A DNA stretch of 64,000 bases from Loktanella sp. D2R18 (GCF_003318235.1 NZ_QOCG01000032.1:1-64000); one strand, 5' to 3'. Counted from the first letter of the stretch, positions 1 through 11,111 are shown. Notes: generated from the sequence alone by a model not told the origin. Made by a program: numbers and translations.

Positions 1-156
1 TTCGAACGAAAGGTGGCTTAAACGAGCAATTGGGGCGGCACGAAAGCGGGACACGTCCATCTTCTCTTCCGACGAATAATGCTTGCGGGTAGCTCGTTTG
101 ATATCTTTGACGAGCTTCTCGCCAGGGCTTTTGCGTGTTCCAGTTGTCTGTCTCAT
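1..156 (-). pseudogene. IS3-family transposase OrfA, N-terminal fragment
   Basis: The ATG at 154-156 has GAGGAG just upstream on the minus strand. The first 32 codons give a basic, helix-forming N-terminus (KSPGEKLVKDIKRATRKHYS then SEEK) that I recognise from OrfA proteins of IS3-family elements common in Roseobacters. After SEEK the expected IRIVLDGLRGE-type helix-turn-helix sequence is absent. It is replaced by about 20 residues (DVSRFRAAPIARLSHLSF) that I do not recognise, and the window then ends. The frame stays open to base 1. OrfA is therefore probably interrupted or recombined near base 60. The identity of the first 32 codons is fairly secure; the nature of bases 1-60 is unknown. Confidence 0.55.
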
Positions 157-246
157 CTTCCACTCCTCAGTGGTTACGATGAACCAAGAACACTCTCTTA
201 TCAAATACGGCTATTTGGACCCATTAGCGCTGACGTCAGACAGTCA
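1..246 (-). mobile_element. IS3-family insertion sequence, one end only, runs off the window
   Basis: Read on the minus strand, a terminus beginning TGACTGTCTGAC near 246 is followed after about 90 bases by the start of an IS3-type orfA at 156. The terminal TG and the spacing to orfA fit the IS3 family. Only this end is in the window, so the partner inverted repeat and target duplication cannot be checked. The element lies over the 3' end of the membrane protein gene at 236-721, whose stop codon falls inside the element. The outer boundary at 246 is inferred from where the host coding sequence stops making sense. Confidence 0.6.
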
Positions 247-721
247 CGGCCAATACTTGTTGAAACAGAATTTCAACTGATTTTGGCAAATAGTACCAAG
301 CCGACGCGAACATGAAATCTGGCGGTTCAGAGGGCGCGCGCAATTCGGATACATTTGGCAAAAGCTGCAGGCCATAAACCACAAACAGTGCAAAGCACCC
401 AAGGATCGACACCAGGATCACCCCTTCGTGCATCTGTGTGTTGCGGTTCATACTTTCGGCAATCAAAGATCGGAAAGACCACAGCGCAATGGCGCTCCAA
501 GCAAGATAGTAGGCGGTGAATAGTATCGGCGCGCTATCATACCCGGCGTCGAACGCGAAACTATCTCTGATCAAGTAATAGCCTTGGCTTGAAACAAGCC
601 AGAGTATTGCCGCAATCATGACAGCATACCCCATCTGCCCCAACGCATTGGAGGCAAGCGCACCCCGACACGGCGCATTGATTGGAGTCGTTATGGCCAA
701 CGGCGGGTTTTCACCCTGCAT
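236..721 (-). pseudogene. Membrane protein of unknown function, 3' end cut off by IS element
   Basis: The open frame codes for 161 residues from an ATG at 721 with AAAGG nine bases upstream. A hydrophilic N-terminus of about 28 residues precedes three likely membrane segments, at about 30-50, 66-85 and 98-118, and a start of a further segment near the end. The last residues (VLAVTV and stop) are encoded by the inferred IS terminus, so the natural C-terminus is missing. I do not recognise the family. The gene sits with other accessory fragments (F-ATPase gamma relic, HdeD). It may still be transcribed, but the product is probably non-functional. Confidence 0.5.
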
Positions 722-740
722 GAGGCAAGACCTTTCTTAG

Positions 741-757
741 AACGCAGAATCTGCGTT
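741..757. promoter_or_regulatory. Perfect 7-bp dyad upstream of the truncated membrane gene
   Basis: AACGCAG-AAT-CTGCGTT is a perfect inverted repeat with a three-base centre, 20 bases upstream of the ATG at 721. It could be an operator for the membrane protein gene or, read on the plus strand, a short hairpin followed by TTTTC. The sequence does not decide between these. Confidence 0.35.
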
Positions 758-928
758 TTCTGGGATGTAGTAGCGGGGCACCTCCGACGCCTCGGACCCC
801 AGCATTTATACGGGGACGTCTGTGTTTTTTGTCGTTCAAAATTCAAGAACGCATCATGCGCCGCGCCGACCACATCGATGTGTGCAGTGTCTTCGGTGCT
901 AATTTACGCATAGATTCGAATTTGTTTC

Positions 929-942
929 GTGATCTAGGTCAA
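929..942. promoter_or_regulatory. FNR/Crp-type binding site candidate
   Basis: GTGATCTAGGTCAA matches eight of the ten conserved positions of the FNR box TTGAT-N4-ATCAA. It lies between the gamma-subunit relic and the truncated membrane gene. FnrL-type sites control low-oxygen genes in Rhodobacterales. No intact target gene lies directly next to it, so it may be a leftover of the decayed cluster. Bases 758-992 hold nothing else that I can support. Confidence 0.35.
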
Positions 943-992
943 AGGCAAATCATCGGACTAGGTGATGCGCGAACAAAGAGCCCTGTAAAAGC

Positions 993-1220
993 CTACCGAA
1001 CTTTATCACCGCGCTTGCGTCGCTTGTCCATTTTCAAGGCCTCAAACCCGATAATCACGTCCAAAAGTTCATTTGTAATTTCACTTTGGCGCATCGCACG
1101 TGTGTCAGATTTTAGCGCGCCTAACCTGTCATCAACCGATTGTTCTGCCTGCTGCATGATCGCAAGGCGCGCAATTTCATCGTCGAGTTCGACCTCCAAA
1201 GCCGTAATGTGCGCCCGAAT
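993..1220 (-). pseudogene. F-type ATPase gamma subunit, C-terminal relic
   Basis: The open frame is limited by a stop just upstream (about 1221-1223) and codes for roughly 75 residues. The pattern EIARLAIMQQAEQSVDDR, then RAMRQSEITNELLDVIIGFE, aligns with the C-terminal helix of F1 gamma subunits (E. coli has EQAARMVAMKAA and ARQASITQELTEIVSG). The rest of gamma, about 200 residues, is absent. No other ATPase subunit genes are nearby. The divergence from typical housekeeping AtpG suggests the second, N-ATPase-type cluster seen in some marine alphaproteobacteria; this sub-assignment is inference. A TTG at 1199 could act as a start, but a functional protein is unlikely. Confidence 0.55.
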
Positions 1221-1415
1221 TTAGTCGACGACATCAGACACGATTATATCTTTCTCCAAAGGATCGGTTATTTAAGGAGTCGGTGCGATTACATCGCGAA
1301 TTCACCGTAAGCACTACGTGCCTGCGCGCCGCAGACCGATGGGAAGTCTCTGCCAATTGCAATCAGTTCTTTCGTTTTGAGACAGAAAGCAATTTCAAAA
1401 ATTTCCGCATGTGGG
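1221..1415. other. Short region with no recognised gene
   Basis: A GTG with AAGGAG upstream at 1283 opens a plus-strand frame, but it runs antisense into the HdeD gene and resembles nothing I know. I see no promoter or terminator strong enough to name. Confidence 0.3.
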
Positions 1416-2000
1416 TCATGTCTCCCGCATGTTGCGCTGCATCACCGCTGCAGATCGGGCAATCAACACCATCGCCGTGCCGGTGCTCACAAAATCAATG
1501 CCAACCATCAACCCTAAGACCACCGCAGAGGCTTCGGGTAAGACTGCAAAGATATAGACGCCCAAAGCAATACTGATCAGCGCAGAAAACCCGGCCCATG
1601 CCCAACCGAGCGCTGGCCTGACCCACAAGGCAAAGATGGTGTGAACGATTCCGGTTATCAACAAGATCACAGCCACAAGAACCGTGAGCGCGACAAGCCC
1701 TTCGAGCGGGTAGGACAACAACAATATCCCGCCTATCAACGTGGCAAGAGCTGCACCAATACTCCACGCAAACAGACCCGTCCCGCGCAAAGAAAATGCA
1801 CCGATCACCGCAAGCGCGCCGCTGACTGTCAACAACCAACCGACCATCAATTCAACAACCAATGAGCTTAGAAGCGGGGCCGTAATCGCGGCGATCCCAA
1901 GCAGGATCATCACTACCCCGCCCCACAAAATGCCTTTGCGCATCTTTGTCACAAAAGCTGCGGGTCCTATGTTCAAAAATCCGTCGTGGTCGCTTTTCAT
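1416..2000 (-). CDS. HdeD family (DUF308) membrane protein
   Basis: 194 residues with about six hydrophobic segments separated by short polar turns, the layout of HdeD/DUF308 proteins, which are linked to acid and stress resistance in enterobacteria. Segments lie at about 24-44, 47-68, 78-98, 102-124, 132-152 and 158-178, preceded by a hydrophilic N-terminus containing KMRKG. The ATG at 2000 has AAGGAA upstream. It stands alone in a patch of decayed accessory genes. The biochemical role is not known for this family outside enteric bacteria, and no regulator is adjacent. Confidence 0.8.
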   Translation of the reverse strand: MKSDHDGFLNIGPAAFVTKMRKGILWGGVVMILLGIAAITAPLLSSLVVELMVGWLLTVSGALAVIGAFSLRGTGLFAWSIGAALATLIGGILLLSYPLEGLVALTVLVAVILLITGIVHTIFALWVRPALGWAWAGFSALISIALGVYIFAVLPEASAVVLGLMVGIDFVSTGTAMVLIARSAAVMQRNMRET

Positions 2001-2276
2001 GTTCTTTTCCTTCGCGCGCGAATGGGATCTGGATTAAGAAGCCGCAGCAAATGGCGCTATTTGCTCTAGCTATGGATATGGCATCACAACCCAAATGGCC
2101 GCTCAGAATTTAGAAGGCAATATCTTCTTGTTTTATCCGACGTCCGCACCCACAAAAGGATGCAGCGCTGCCGGATTTGATCCGCGTAATAATCTTTGTG
2201 GTAGTTGTCCAGCCGGCGCGCCAATGACACCCGCAGGACCGCCACCAATTACCCCGCGAAAATCTCACGCGGACAT
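2001..2276. other. Intergenic region without a supported gene
   Basis: This stretch separates the divergently placed HdeD start and the pgm stop. A plus-strand frame at 2095-2280 is rich in Pro, Gly and Cys and matches nothing I recognise. The inverted repeat CCGCG-N9-CGCGG around 2254-2272 could be a weak terminator for pgm. Confidence 0.3.
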
Positions 2277-3929
<1,653 letters not shown>

Positions 3930-4031
3930 CTACAGCGCGCATTATTGTCTGGGCGTTTTCTATGCCATTTAGGTACGCACGCACCGTGTCACGAAACCCA
4001 TCAGGAACCAACCCGCGGGTTTTGTCGTCGG

Positions 4032-4065
4032 AAAAATGGCGCCGTACCTATTACGTACGACGCCA
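4032..4065 (-). terminator. Rho-independent terminator after the polyol operon
   Basis: On the minus strand TGGCG and CGTAC arms pair with GTACG and CGCCA around a short loop, with one mismatch, followed by TTTTT. It lies 56 bases past the ATPase gene stop. Confidence 0.7.
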
Positions 4066-4080
4066 CAAGCCCATGCATTG

Positions 4081-4100
4081 AAAACCTAAATCGCTTTAGG
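4081..4100 (-). terminator. Second terminator-like hairpin
   Basis: CCTAAA-GCGA-TTTAGG followed by TTTT on the minus strand, immediately after the ATPase gene. Together with the hairpin at 4032-4065 it forms a tandem terminator. Confidence 0.5.
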
Positions 4101-4120
4101 CTAGGAGGTTCTACATAGGC

Positions 4121-5142
<1,022 letters not shown>

Positions 5143-5155
<13 letters not shown>

Positions 5156-6564
5156 GTTGCCTCCAATTCAGTAATTTCGCGCCGCAACGTAGCGGCAAAT
5201 TCAGGGTATGTTTCAGGTAGATCGCCCCAAAGCTGGCGACTGGTGATAAAGGCGTCTGTCCCAAGCATCGCTTTAAGATCGCTCCAGCTTGGTTCGACGT
5301 AGTCAAACGGGATTTTGCCAGCATCGACAAGGCGCGCAAACTGGTGCCAGCTCGCAATGCTACGGATCGCATGGACAGGCATAATTCCTTGCTTCAAGCA
5401 GCCCTCAAGCGTTGGACGCACAAAAATCGGAAATTTCGCCATGCCATCTGCGCAAATCCGCGCGACCGTGTCACCGATCGCTTTGTTCCCAAAGCGGCGG
5501 GCGATATCCGCAAGGTAATCTTCCTTCGAGAATGGCAACGCAATCGTCAGCGCGGGCAAGACTTCGTTTTGCTCAAACGCATGAAAATGATCGTTCAAAT
5601 GTGGGACACGCATCGCGGCGTCAAAGGTTTCAACACCCTCTAACGCAGCAAGATAGCAAAGCGCCGTATGCCCACCGTTCAATACGCGGATTTTAGTTTC
5701 CTCGTAAGGATCAACATCAGCCGTCACCGTGACGCCTGCTTGTGCGAGATCGGGCATCGTTGCGGCGGCCCGGTCTTGCAAAACCCATTGGGTAAAATCT
5801 TCGGCCATGATCGGCGACGTCACTGTAACCCCGACCATCTGGCTCAGCTCTTCACATAGTTCTTGCGGACTACGCGGTGTGATCCGGTCCACCATCGAAC
5901 AGGGGAAAGCAACGTTTTGCGCAACCCAACTGGCAAGCTGCGTATCGTTGCAAGCCTTCAAATAGGCCAACAAGTTGCGATGTAGCATCTTGCCATTCTG
6001 ACGAATATTATCGCAGCAGGCAATCGTGAGTGGTGAGCCGATGCTATCCATCCGGCCACGCAATGCAGCCCGCAGATAACCATAGACACTTTGGGGTTGC
6101 CCTCCGGAAACTTCGCCCGCGATCATCGGATCATCCGTGTTTAGATCGCCATTCGGGTCTGTGTAATACCCGCTTTCTGTCACCGTAATGGTCACCAGAT
6201 GTACCGATGCAGAGCTCAAGAGCTGCTCTGCCTCGGATTGTGCGATGCTCCAATCCACAAATTTCACATGCGAGCGTACACGCCGGAAATCGACGACATC
6301 ATCCGCCGAAATAGACTTCAGATAATAGCCATCATGCGTTTCGATGTCAGCATTTGCCTCCGCAAATTGCGCGGATTCTGATCCACGTAGGTTAACCGCC
6401 GCAATGCCCCAACGCAGGTCGCCAGATACATCCATATAATCATCAATATAGACCGCTTGGTGGGCGCGGTGAAACGCGCCGTAGCCAAGATGGACAATAC
6501 CCAGGTCACATGCGGATCTGTCATAGCTCGTAGCAGAGATATTCAAAGAGGGCGTAATCGACAT
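5143..6564 (-). CDS. mtlK: Mannitol dehydrogenase family oxidoreductase
   Basis: 473 residues of the long-chain polyol dehydrogenase family, which oxidises mannitol, arabitol or sorbitol to ketoses with NAD, or in the UxuB branch reduces fructuronate. The N-terminal part has VHLGYGAFHRAHQA, the nucleotide-binding signature of the family. The conserved KIRVLNGGHTALCY helix near residue 275 carries the catalytic region. The start chosen is the ATG at 6564, which shares one base with the permease stop (TAATG); an upstream in-frame start would overlap the permease by 54 bases. Location inside a SmoEFG-K operon supports a polyol substrate, while the nearby KDG kinase keeps fructuronate reductase possible. 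Confidence 0.85.
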
Positions 6565-7400
6565 TATTTCACAGCCCCGAATGTAAGGCCTTGGACCAGC
6601 TGCTTTTGGCAGAACCAACCGAGGATCACGATTGGCGCAATCGCCGCTGTCGACACCGCAGACAGACGCCCAAAGAACAGACCCTCTGGTGCGCGATTCC
6701 CTTCGATCAACTTTGACAAGGTCGCGGCATCAATCGTCGTTAGGCGCACGGTCCAATAGGCCTCGTTCCAGCAGAAGATGAATGTCAAAAGCGCCGTAGA
6801 TGCAATGCCTCCCCACGCCAATGGGATCAGAATATCCTTGATCTCACCCCATGTTGAAACACCGTCCATTTTACCCGCTTCGATGATCTCTTTCGGGATC
6901 TCTTTGAAGTAGGTGAACAACATCCAAATCACAATCGGCAGGTTGATCAGGCACAAGACCACGATGACCAGAAAATGCGTGTCAAAGATGCCAAGAAAGT
7001 TCTTGGTCAAGAATGTCATCGGATAAAGCACGGCCGCAGCGGGCAGCATTTTCGTCGAGAGCATCCACATCAGGATATCTTTGGTATGACGGCTGGGGTT
7101 AAACGCCATCGCATAGGCCGCCGGGACACCCACGGCCAAAGCGAATAGCGTCGCAAAGGTCGATGTGATCACCGAGTTGATCGCGAACTTCCAGTAGTCA
7201 TAGTTCTGGGTCATGTTCGTGTAGTTTTCCAGCGTCGGCGTAAAGCGGAACAGGTGTTCCGGTTTAACGGCGTCGGCATCTGTCTTAAAGCTGGTGAACA
7301 CCAGCCAAAAGATTGGAAAAAAGAAGATAAGGGCGACGATCCATGCCACGATGGGCCATGCGATTTTGCCAAAATTTGAACGTTCTGTAACGGCTGCCAT
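6564..7400 (-). CDS. smoG: Polyol ABC transporter permease (SmoG-like)
   Basis: 278 residues, the MalG-type inner-membrane permease of a carbohydrate ABC importer. Six membrane segments are visible. The EAA loop that contacts the ATPase is seen as EAGKMDGVSTWGEIKDILIP near residue 180. The ATG at 7400 lies 12 bases after the previous permease stop, and its stop overlaps the dehydrogenase start. With the gene upstream it should form the heterodimeric channel served by SmoK. No unusual features. Confidence 0.9.
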   Translation of the reverse strand: MAAVTERSNFGKIAWPIVAWIVALIFFFPIFWLVFTSFKTDADAVKPEHLFRFTPTLENYTNMTQNYDYWKFAINSVITSTFATLFALAVGVPAAYAMAFNPSRHTKDILMWMLSTKMLPAAAVLYPMTFLTKNFLGIFDTHFLVIVVLCLINLPIVIWMLFTYFKEIPKEIIEAGKMDGVSTWGEIKDILIPLAWGGIASTALLTFIFCWNEAYWTVRLTTIDAATLSKLIEGNRAPEGLFFGRLSAVSTAAIAPIVILGWFCQKQLVQGLTFGAVK

Positions 7401-7412
7401 GATCTTTTCCCC

Positions 7413-8351
7413 CTAGTCCATCAAGCTTTTGCCAACCATGCGCAGCAAGAAGATTGCGATGATATTGGCAAGGATGACGGCAAAGATGCCCGTGGCGCTT
7501 GCGGCACCAATGTTATTGGATGTGAATTCGCCGATCAGATACGGCAGGTTTTTATTCCCGTTCCCGCGGCTGACGATCTCAATCTCTGCGTAAAGTGACA
7601 GGTGAAAGATCGATTGGATCATCACGACGATCGCGATTGGCCGGGCCAAATGCGGCACTGTCAAATTGATGAACTGCGACCAAGGTGATGCCCCGTCAAG
7701 CGTCGCTGCTTCTTTTTGGCTTTCGTCTTCAGACTGCAACGATGTCATAAAGATCAGCACGGCAAATGGTGTCCACTGCCAAGCAACCATCATGATCACC
7801 GCATAGGCAGAGGTTTGCGTGGCCCGGAACGAGATCGGTTCAAGCGTCGGCCAGAGGTTAAAGAACCAGCCTAATACCGGGAAATCCCGCAGGCCATCGA
7901 CCAAATTATTGATACCACCAACTGCAATTCCTTGCAGGCCAAGCACCGGATCGAGGATCATGTTGATCCACAAAACTGCGTTCACGGCGGGCATCACAAA
8001 GAAAGGTGAGATCAGCAACACGCGAACGATGCCGCGGCCAGGGAAATTTCGGTTAATCAAAACCGCAATCGCAAGCCCCAAAACAACTGTGATGATCAAG
8101 ATACTGCCTACGATAAAAACCGAGTTTTGGATCGCGAATAGGAAATCCTTGGCCTTCAAGACGTAGGCATAGTTCCCAAAACCGCGCCAGTTACTCAGCG
8201 CGGGCGTGGTCCATTCGGGCCGGATGTTGCTGTTCAACACATACCGAATGAATGAGAAATAGAGCGTCATGCTCAGCGGGACCAGCATCCAGATCAACAA
8301 AAGTATGACCGCTGGCGTTTGAAGGATGCGGGGGAGCGTTCTTTTGGACAT
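7413..8351 (-). CDS. smoF: Polyol ABC transporter permease (SmoF-like)
   Basis: 312 residues, the MalF-type permease partner. The N-terminus MSKRTLPRILQTP leads into a first membrane segment, and the EAA loop is EAATLDGASPWSQFINLTVP near residue 215. An in-frame GTG at 8363 is a possible earlier start; the ATG at 8351 was preferred because it is a stronger start codon, but neither has a clear ribosome site. It is separated from the binding-protein gene by about 170 bases that contain a stable hairpin, so it may be expressed at a lower level than the binding protein. Confidence 0.88.
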   Translation of the reverse strand: MSKRTLPRILQTPAVILLLIWMLVPLSMTLYFSFIRYVLNSNIRPEWTTPALSNWRGFGNYAYVLKAKDFLFAIQNSVFIVGSILIITVVLGLAIAVLINRNFPGRGIVRVLLISPFFVMPAVNAVLWINMILDPVLGLQGIAVGGINNLVDGLRDFPVLGWFFNLWPTLEPISFRATQTSAYAVIMMVAWQWTPFAVLIFMTSLQSEDESQKEAATLDGASPWSQFINLTVPHLARPIAIVVMIQSIFHLSLYAEIEIVSRGNGNKNLPYLIGEFTSNNIGAASATGIFAVILANIIAIFLLRMVGKSLMD

Positions 8352-8474
8352 AGCTCGGGTCACCTATTCATTCGGGGTTGCGTAGTAATTATTGGGCGGG
8401 CGCTCATTCGGCGATCAGCACAAGATTGGATATGCCGCGATCAAGCCAAGCGATAAAGAGTTCTGCTAGGGTAA

Positions 8475-8501
8475 CAGGCCCGACGTGAACCGCCGGGCCT
8501 G
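8475..8501 (-). promoter_or_regulatory. Intercistronic hairpin between binding protein and permease
   Basis: CAGGCCCG and CGGGCCTG form a perfect 8-bp stem with an 11-base loop, about 20 bases past the stop of the binding-protein gene. No T-run follows on the minus strand. Such hairpins commonly protect the 3' end of binding-protein mRNA or attenuate read-through into the transporter genes. Confidence 0.65.
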
Positions 8502-8522
8502 CACCATTTCTGTCAAAGAGAG

Positions 8523-9818
8523 TTAGTAGTAACCCGCTTCGGACATGATTGAATCGGCCGCAGATTGCGCTGCTTCCAGAGCTTCGTCGACAGATTTCGC
8601 GCCAGACAATGCCGCTGCGATTTCTTGTGCGACCGCTGTACCCACTTCTGGGAACTCAGGGATCGAAGCGAACTGAACACCAACGTATGGCTTGATGTCT
8701 GTGGCTTCTGGTGCCGCAGATTCAATCGCTGCCAATTCTGCGGCTGCGAAAGGTGCAGCAGCTTGGAACTCAGGGATAGCATATGTTGATGCACGTGTCC
8801 CAGTTGGAACAGAACCCCAACCGAAGTCTGGGTGGTTACCAACAGCTTCGATATAGGCTTTCGATGTTGCCCATTCGATGAATGCCTTGGCTTCATCGGC
8901 AGTATCTGTGCCCGCAGGAACAGCCATTGCCCATGCCCACAGCCAGTTCGCACCAACAGGGTTACCAGCATTCGGAGACTGCGCGTATGCAACACCGTCT
9001 ACTTCAAGGAAAGAAGCCGCGATTGTCGCATCGATCCAAAGGCCACATTTGCCTTCGTTATAAAGCGCTAGGATCTCGTTGAAGGAGTTACCTTCAGAAC
9101 CCGGAGGGCCGTATGTGCCCAGCAGCTCAACGTAGAAGTTGATCGCAGCTTTCCATTCGTCTGAATCCAGTGTTGGACGCATTTCAGCATCGAACCATGC
9201 ACCGCCGAATGAGTTCACAACAGTCGTGACGAACGCCATGTTGTCGCCCCAGCCCGGCTTACCGCGCAGACATGCACCGTAAACCCCGTTGTCTGGGTCG
9301 TGCATTGCAGCGGCTGCTGCCATCACGTTGTCCCAGCTATCGTTGTCAGCGATTGATACGCCAGCCGCGTCAGTCAGGTCCTTGCGGTACATAACCATCG
9401 AAGATTCACCATAGAATGGTGCAGCGTAAAGCGTACCGTCAGCAGACAGACCGTTGCGCATTGCTGGCAGCATGTCGTCAACGTCGTAGTCAGCGCCGAA
9501 CTCAAGTGGTTCGATCCAACCTGCAGCACCCCAAATCGGCGCTTCTTGCATGCCGATGTTGATGATGTCGTACTGGCCGCCACCAGTTGCTGTGTCAGAC
9601 GTGACCTGCTCGCGCAGAACGCCTTCTTCCAGTGATACCCAGTTCAGAGTAACGCCAGTTTCAGCAGTGTAAGCTTCAGCGACAGTTTGCATGTTGATCA
9701 TGTGACCGTTGTTCACGATCGCGATTGTCAGCTCAGTTGCGTGACCTTCAGCAAATGCAGTAGTTGCAGTTGCAACAGTCATCGACAGACCGACAGCCGT
9801 GTTCATCAAAGATTTCAT
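8523..9818 (-). CDS. smoE: Polyol ABC transporter substrate-binding protein (SmoE-like)
   Basis: 431 residues of family 1 extracellular solute-binding proteins, which capture the sugar alcohol in the periplasm. A Sec signal peptide is visible: MKSLMNTAVGLSMTVATATT followed by AFAEGH, with probable cleavage after AFA near residue 24. The mature part has the usual two-lobed pattern with GLSADGTLYAAPFYGESS near residue 105. The ATG at 9818 follows the ribosome site GGGAGGAAAA. It is the first transporter gene after the LacI-type regulator, with about 100 bases between. The hairpin downstream suggests high expression relative to the permeases. Confidence 0.9.
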   Translation of the reverse strand: MKSLMNTAVGLSMTVATATTAFAEGHATELTIAIVNNGHMINMQTVAEAYTAETGVTLNWVSLEEGVLREQVTSDTATGGGQYDIINIGMQEAPIWGAAGWIEPLEFGADYDVDDMLPAMRNGLSADGTLYAAPFYGESSMVMYRKDLTDAAGVSIADNDSWDNVMAAAAAMHDPDNGVYGACLRGKPGWGDNMAFVTTVVNSFGGAWFDAEMRPTLDSDEWKAAINFYVELLGTYGPPGSEGNSFNEILALYNEGKCGLWIDATIAASFLEVDGVAYAQSPNAGNPVGANWLWAWAMAVPAGTDTADEAKAFIEWATSKAYIEAVGNHPDFGWGSVPTGTRASTYAIPEFQAAAPFAAAELAAIESAAPEATDIKPYVGVQFASIPEFPEVGTAVAQEIAAALSGAKSVDEALEAAQSAADSIMSEAGYY

Positions 9819-9870
9819 CTTTTTCCTCCCAGAAACAAATCTCCACTAGAAATATCCTGATCAGTTCTGG

Positions 9871-9900
9871 CCGCGCGGTCAACCAAAATTTTACGCGCGG
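9871..9900 (-). terminator. Inverted repeat between regulator and binding-protein gene
   Basis: CCGCGCG and CGCGCGG form a 7-bp stem with a 16-base A/T-rich spacer, just past the regulator stop. No T-run follows on the minus strand, so it may be a weak terminator or a regulator-binding dyad in the binding-protein promoter region. Confidence 0.35.
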
Positions 9901-9917
9901 AAACTTTTTAACCGGAA

Positions 9918-10940
9918 TTAAGCCGATTTTCGCATGATCAAATTGCCTTCAAAAAGAACAACTTTGTCTGTAATTTCATCACCTTCCAGATTTCCAAACA
10001 ACGTTTCAACAGCATGCTTAGAAATCGCTTCGTAGTCTTGTGAAATTGTTGTAAGCGGCGGGCAAGTGAACCTTGAGAACGGATGATCGTCCATTCCGGC
10101 AATGCGAATCGCGCTGTCTTCCTCGAACCCAACGGGTATTTTGCGCGCAAAACAGGCCGATATTAACCCGATCGCAAGACGGTCATTACTGCACAAAACT
10201 GTGTCACTCGGGAAGCCGTCACTGTCGATAACTTCAAGCCCTCCGTTCCGCCCAATCTCTTCAAAGTTCCACCCTTCCCCTGTGACACTCACGACCTGCG
10301 GGGCGTGGCCAAGGGCTTCCATAGCCGCGATATACCCTTGCCGACGTTTATTTGCGTTTGGGTTTGCTGGGTTCTGCATCTCAAAGAAACACGGCGGCGT
10401 ACCAGTCCGGCACAAATAGTCGACGATCAATCGACCAAACTGGAAATTATCCGACCCACCAAAGGAAAGCCCGATGTCAGGCAAATAACTATCGAACAAA
10501 ACAGTTGGAACTTTTTGACTGAATTTTTCGATCATCGCCTTGTCTGAATTGCGCCCCAATGGGGCGATCAACAGCCCGGCCGGTTTGAGCGACCGCAGGC
10601 TATCAAGAATTTCAACTTCTTGATCGCGATTCCCATGCGCACTGTACAGCGTTGGTTGATAGCCCGCGTCGATACAACGCCTTTCGACGTTACGCGCAAT
10701 TTCAGCAAAGAATGGGTCGGCAAGCGACGGGACAACAACGCCGATGTTACGGGTAAGTTTACGGTTTTGGTTCATCGCAAAAATATTTGGGCGGTAATCG
10801 TAGGTCTCAAGTGCCTGCTCAATCCGTTCGCGCGTCGTGTTGCGAACGGCATTGGGATCGTTGAAGTACTTGGAAATTGTTGGGCGCGAAATGCCGCTCG
10901 CCTTTGCAAAATCTTCCATATTTCGGATCTTGGTTTCCAT
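9918..10940 (-). CDS. LacI family transcriptional regulator of the polyol operon
   Basis: 340 residues. The N-terminal helix-turn-helix reads MEDFAKASGISRPTISKYFN, and the hinge helix region follows near residue 50 (YDYRPNIFAMNQNRKL). The periplasmic-binding-like effector domain starts with NIGVVVPSLADPFFAEIAR and runs to the end. The ATG at 10940 was chosen; an upstream TTG at 10985 adds 15 residues without a clear ribosome site. Its position directly upstream of the polyol transporter operon, on the same strand, suggests local control by a sugar or polyol effector. It is divergent from a FadR-type regulator, and the shared intergenic region carries three palindromes. Confidence 0.85.
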   Translation of the reverse strand: METKIRNMEDFAKASGISRPTISKYFNDPNAVRNTTRERIEQALETYDYRPNIFAMNQNRKLTRNIGVVVPSLADPFFAEIARNVERRCIDAGYQPTLYSAHGNRDQEVEILDSLRSLKPAGLLIAPLGRNSDKAMIEKFSQKVPTVLFDSYLPDIGLSFGGSDNFQFGRLIVDYLCRTGTPPCFFEMQNPANPNANKRRQGYIAAMEALGHAPQVVSVTGEGWNFEEIGRNGGLEVIDSDGFPSDTVLCSNDRLAIGLISACFARKIPVGFEEDSAIRIAGMDDHPFSRFTCPPLTTISQDYEAISKHAVETLFGNLEGDEITDKVVLFEGNLIMRKSA

Positions 10941-11060
10941 CACTTCAGTCGCCTTCGGTTCGATAATTGACACAAATTTGCGCAACTTATCAAAAACTTG
11001 TCGCGCGATAAAATCAAGTACAGATTTGTAATTTTCGTGAGACGGAAACAGAATTGCAAA

Positions 11061-11077
11061 TTTTGGTCATACCAAAA
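11061..11077. promoter_or_regulatory. Operator palindrome 1 (FadR/GntR type)
   Basis: TTTTGGT-CAT-ACCAAAA is a perfect dyad with a three-base centre. It fits the TNGTNNNACNA pattern bound by FadR-subfamily GntR regulators, and the gene at 11154 encodes such a protein. Confidence 0.7.
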
Positions 11078-11085
11078 ATACTTGA

Positions 11086-11103
11086 TTTTCTATATATAGA
11101 AAA
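11086..11103. promoter_or_regulatory. Central A/T palindrome midway between the two operators
   Basis: TTTTCTATATATAGAAAA is a perfect 18-base palindrome. Its centre lies 25-27 bases from the centres of both flanking operators. It may be a binding site for another protein, such as the LacI-type regulator, or part of the promoter (TTGATT at 11082 could be a -35). Confidence 0.5.
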
Positions 11104-11111
11104 ATAAACCC

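Noticed and set aside
829-1224. 131-codon plus-strand frame
   Set aside because: It runs antisense to the F-ATPase gamma relic, which has recognisable homology; the plus-strand frame has none.
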